Assembly: GCA_030642635.1 (NCBI GenBank)
Contig: DAOWNK010000179.1
Location: forward strand, 1 to 6,781
DNA: 6,781 nt
Source: Pirellulales bacterium
Lineage (GTDB): Bacteria > Planctomycetota > Planctomycetia > Pirellulales > Thermoguttaceae
Direction: 5' to 3'
Under the pieces are notes generated by a model, which was given only the letters and a program-made list of their open reading frames with translations, ran no database searches and was not told the DNA's origin. This document shows, piece by piece, positions 4,841 to 6,781 of this stretch (positions are counted from its first letter, which is position 1; every line of letters starts with the position of its first letter). Position numbers and translations under genes: made by a program.

Positions 4841-4936
4841 TGCTAATTTCAAACTAAGATTCGAAGAATTAGCAGGTTGACACGCCGGCACGTCGTGTGA
4901 TATACTAATAATGCGAATGTTAGCACAACATTAGCA
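4841..4936. promoter_or_regulatory. Four TTAGCA boxes around the fic promoter (candidate operators)
   Basis: TGCTAATT (4841-4848) and AATTAGCA (4867-4874) form a perfect 8-base inverted repeat ending two bases before the -35. Downstream of the -10, AATGTTAGCA (4916-4925) and AACATTAGCA (4927-4936) are direct copies 11 bases apart, one helical turn. The promoter is thus bracketed by four copies of one hexamer. Binding by the winged-helix tail of the Fic protein itself is a reasonable but untested guess. Confidence 0.6.
4877..4906 (+). promoter_or_regulatory. Strong sigma70-type promoter of the fic gene
   Basis: A perfect TTGACA (4877-4882), an 18-base spacer and TATACT (4901-4906) preceded by TGA (extended -10, 4898-4900). 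Transcription would start near 4913, about 58 bases before the fic ATG. Confidence 0.8.
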
Positions 4937-4970
4937 AATCATAAGTGCGTGCCACATAAGGGGATACGAC

Positions 4971-6302
4971 ATGAAGAAGCCGGAAACGCCGCCTGATACT
5001 GACGAGGTATTGTTTGAGGCAGTGGAGCAAAAACGATTTGACGCCATTTTTCCTTTTATACACAGCCCGCTTGTGGGGGGGCAGTATCTCCATTGGGATA
5101 AATTACGCTATCGCGAACCGCCCGGGGGGTTGTCCCACCGTGAGTGGTGGTTTGCACTGAAGGTCAGTCGTAGGAGTTCGTACGAAACCGTTCCATTGGA
5201 AGATCAATCCGGCAGATCATTCCGATACTCGCTTGCCGGTTCGATTCCCGAACGGCTGCACGAGATCGATTTAGAGGCCGGTGGTTCGATTCAAATGCCG
5301 AAACAAATCACCAATCCGGACACCAAGGATCAGTATTACGTCAGATCATTGATTGATGAAGCGATTACCTCCAGTCAACTCGAAGGTGCGGCGACGACCC
5401 GGCGGGTCGCCAAAGAGATGATACGCACCGGACGACGCCCGCAGGATCGCAGTGAACGCATGATCCTGAACAACTTTCTCACTATGAGACGGATTGGGGC
5501 GCTGAAGAACAAACCGCTGACCAAGGAACTGGTTTTCGAGATACACCGTCTTGTCACAGATCAGATGTTGGACGATCCGACGGCCGCCGGCCGATTCCGG
5601 CGCGACGACGAGAAGATTGTCGTCAGCGATAGTTACGGCGAGGTGTTCCACGATCCGCCGCCGGCCTCACAGCTTCAGCGGCGCATGGCCGCCATGTGCG
5701 ATTTCGCCAACGGCAAGACCCCAAATGAGTTTATCCATCCGGCCCTCCGGGCAATCATTTTGCACTTTTGGCTTGCTTACGATCATCCGTTCGTCGACGG
5801 CAACGGTCGAACCGCCAGGGCGTTGTTCTATTGGTGCATGTTGCATAACCGTTACTGGCTCTGCGAGTTCATCTCGATATCACAAATCATTTTGAAAGGA
5901 CCGGCGAAATATGGACGTGCTTTTCTATATACCGAAACGGACGAGAACGATCTGACCTACTTCATCATTTATCACCTGGAGGTTATCCGCAGGGCCGTCC
6001 GAGAGCTTCATAGGTATATCAAGCGCAAAACCAGGGAATTGCGTGCACTGGAAACACGGTTGCGCGGCATGGTGGTGCTCAATCACCGGCAACGTGCGCT
6101 TATCGGCCACGCGCTGCGACATCCGGATCAGTTGTACACGGTCGAATCGCATCGGACGAGCCATAACGTCGTCCATCAGACGGCTCGGACAGACTTGCTC
6201 GACTTGGCAAAGCGTGGACTGCTTAACGCCGAGAAAGTCGGGAAGTCCTGGCGATTCACGCCCGCCGACGGTTTGCAGGGGAAGCTTGTTGAATTGTCTT
6301 AG
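4971..6302 (+). CDS. Fic-domain protein adenylyltransferase with N-terminal inhibitory motif and C-terminal winged helix
   Basis: Fic enzymes transfer AMP (sometimes other groups) from a nucleotide to hydroxyl side chains of target proteins. The 443-residue product carries the complete core HPFVDGNGRTAR (272-283): H272 as the base, D276 for magnesium, and R280/R283 for phosphate. A beta-hairpin flap for target docking lies at about 210-228 (DDEKIVVSDSYGEVFHDPP). Upstream, S134-x-x-x-E138-G139 in SSQLEGA fits the inhibitory [S/T]xxxE[G/N] helix, so the enzyme should be autoinhibited in cis (class II architecture). The C-terminal part (about 372-432: RQRALIGHAL...VVHQTARTDLLDLAKRGLL...WRF) looks like a winged helix that may bind DNA. 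AAGGGGA (4958-4964) lies 6 bases before the ATG, supporting this start. It is a single gene behind a strong promoter with repeated boxes. Targets are unknown; roles in toxin-like growth control or stress are possible. Confidence 0.92.
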   Translation: MKKPETPPDTDEVLFEAVEQKRFDAIFPFIHSPLVGGQYLHWDKLRYREPPGGLSHREWWFALKVSRRSSYETVPLEDQSGRSFRYSLAGSIPERLHEIDLEAGGSIQMPKQITNPDTKDQYYVRSLIDEAITSSQLEGAATTRRVAKEMIRTGRRPQDRSERMILNNFLTMRRIGALKNKPLTKELVFEIHRLVTDQMLDDPTAAGRFRRDDEKIVVSDSYGEVFHDPPPASQLQRRMAAMCDFANGKTPNEFIHPALRAIILHFWLAYDHPFVDGNGRTARALFYWCMLHNRYWLCEFISISQIILKGPAKYGRAFLYTETDENDLTYFIIYHLEVIRRAVRELHRYIKRKTRELRALETRLRGMVVLNHRQRALIGHALRHPDQLYTVESHRTSHNVVHQTARTDLLDLAKRGLLNAEKVGKSWRFTPADGLQGKLVELS

Positions 6303-6346
6303 CGGTAATAAATGGAGCTATACTTCCCAAAGAGGCAATTCCAACG

Positions 6347-6781
6347 ATGATGTACTTATTCGCAGCGATATTGACCATAGCGGCCGTGCAGCACAACGCC
6401 GTTCATGTGCCGCCCGAGCATCACATCTTCGGCTATCCGACCCATCAGGACCCGTTGTTCGACCATGGAATCCGGCCGGACTACGTGCACCAGCACCTCA
6501 AGCCGCGGCATTACGACCGGCCGGCGTACGTTCCGCCTGGTTACGTAGTGCCGATATGGCGTGAGGAACCGATCCGCAAGCCGGTATATCACGTACCGCT
6601 GGCCGTTATGCCCAACGATAACCGGCCGAAGTACAACATCCGGAACTACCAGCCGCCGGCCTATATAAAACCCGGCGACGCGCGTCCCGCGTGGCGAGAC
6701 CCCGGCAATATCAACTACGTCATCAAGCCGATCGTCCGTCCGGCATACGTTCATCCGGGCCGCGACTTCTCGACAATTCGC
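6347..6781 (+). CDS. Exported Pro/Tyr/His-rich repeat protein (3' truncated)
   Basis: ATG at 6347 opens a frame that stays open for 145 codons to the window end, so the gene continues beyond it. AGAGG (6331-6335) lies 11 bases upstream, and a second ATG follows at 6350. The first 15 residues (MMYLFAAILTIAAVQ) are hydrophobic and could be a short signal peptide or anchor, though the usual basic n-region is missing. The rest is rich in Pro, Tyr, His and Arg, with a recurring [RKP]-P-x-[YW] motif: RPDYVH (43), RPAYVPPG (58), KPVYHVP (78), RPKYNI (93), PPAYIKPGD (103), RPAWRDPG (113), RPAYVHPG (131). No known family is recognised. The composition suggests an extended, probably extracytoplasmic chain. 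It lies 44 bases after fic; a weak TATACT (6319-6324) with TTGTCT 19 bases upstream could be a promoter. Confidence 0.65.
   Translation, partial: MMYLFAAILTIAAVQHNAVHVPPEHHIFGYPTHQDPLFDHGIRPDYVHQHLKPRHYDRPAYVPPGYVVPIWREEPIRKPVYHVPLAVMPNDNRPKYNIRNYQPPAYIKPGDARPAWRDPGNINYVIKPIVRPAYVHPGRDFSTIR

Noticed and set aside
6356..6754. 132-codon minus-strand frame near the right edge
   Set aside because: It is opposite a plus-strand frame that has an RBS, a hydrophobic N-terminus and a regular repeat pattern. The minus frame shows none of these.

Overview
The window looks like a piece of a fairly G+C-rich bacterial chromosome. A planctomycete or a relative is my best guess. The reasons are a bacterial deoxyhypusine-synthase homologue next to a pyruvoyl-dependent arginine decarboxylase, a GT39-like membrane protein tail with an 'NLDGL' motif, and many short palindromic repeats both between and inside genes. 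This assignment is inference, not proof. I see no RNA genes, CRISPR array or intact insertion sequence.

Layout: (i) 2-784, the 3' end of a membrane protein gene of glycosyltransferase-39 style, carrying an in-frame palindromic insertion. (ii) 785-943, an intergenic stretch made almost entirely of nested inverted repeats, including a Rho-independent terminator. (iii) 2073-944, leftward: a strong sigma70-type promoter, a type II antitoxin gene, a decapitated RelE-type toxin, and a membrane-anchored twin zinc-ribbon (zf-TFIIB) protein whose ATG overlaps the stop of the toxin remnant. (iv) 2095-4817, a polyamine cluster: leftward pyruvoyl-dependent arginine decarboxylase, and divergent from it a deoxyhypusine-synthase-like gene (speY type) and a ureohydrolase/agmatinase (speB type). 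(v) 4818-6302, a Fic-domain AMP-transferase with its own N-terminal inhibitory motif and C-terminal winged helix, behind a near-consensus promoter surrounded by TTAGCA repeats. (vi) 6347-6781, the 5' part of a probably exported Pro/Tyr/His-rich repeat protein that runs off the window.

The polyamine genes form a coherent route: arginine to agmatine (decarboxylase), agmatine to putrescine plus urea (agmatinase), and putrescine to homospermidine or a related polyamine (DHS-like enzyme). The DHS-like gene carries a 68-bp near-perfect hairpin that adds about 23 codons in frame. The most notable signals in the window are this hairpin, the hairpin in the first gene, the RelE remnant with a plausible microhomology deletion, and the operator-like repeats around three promoters.
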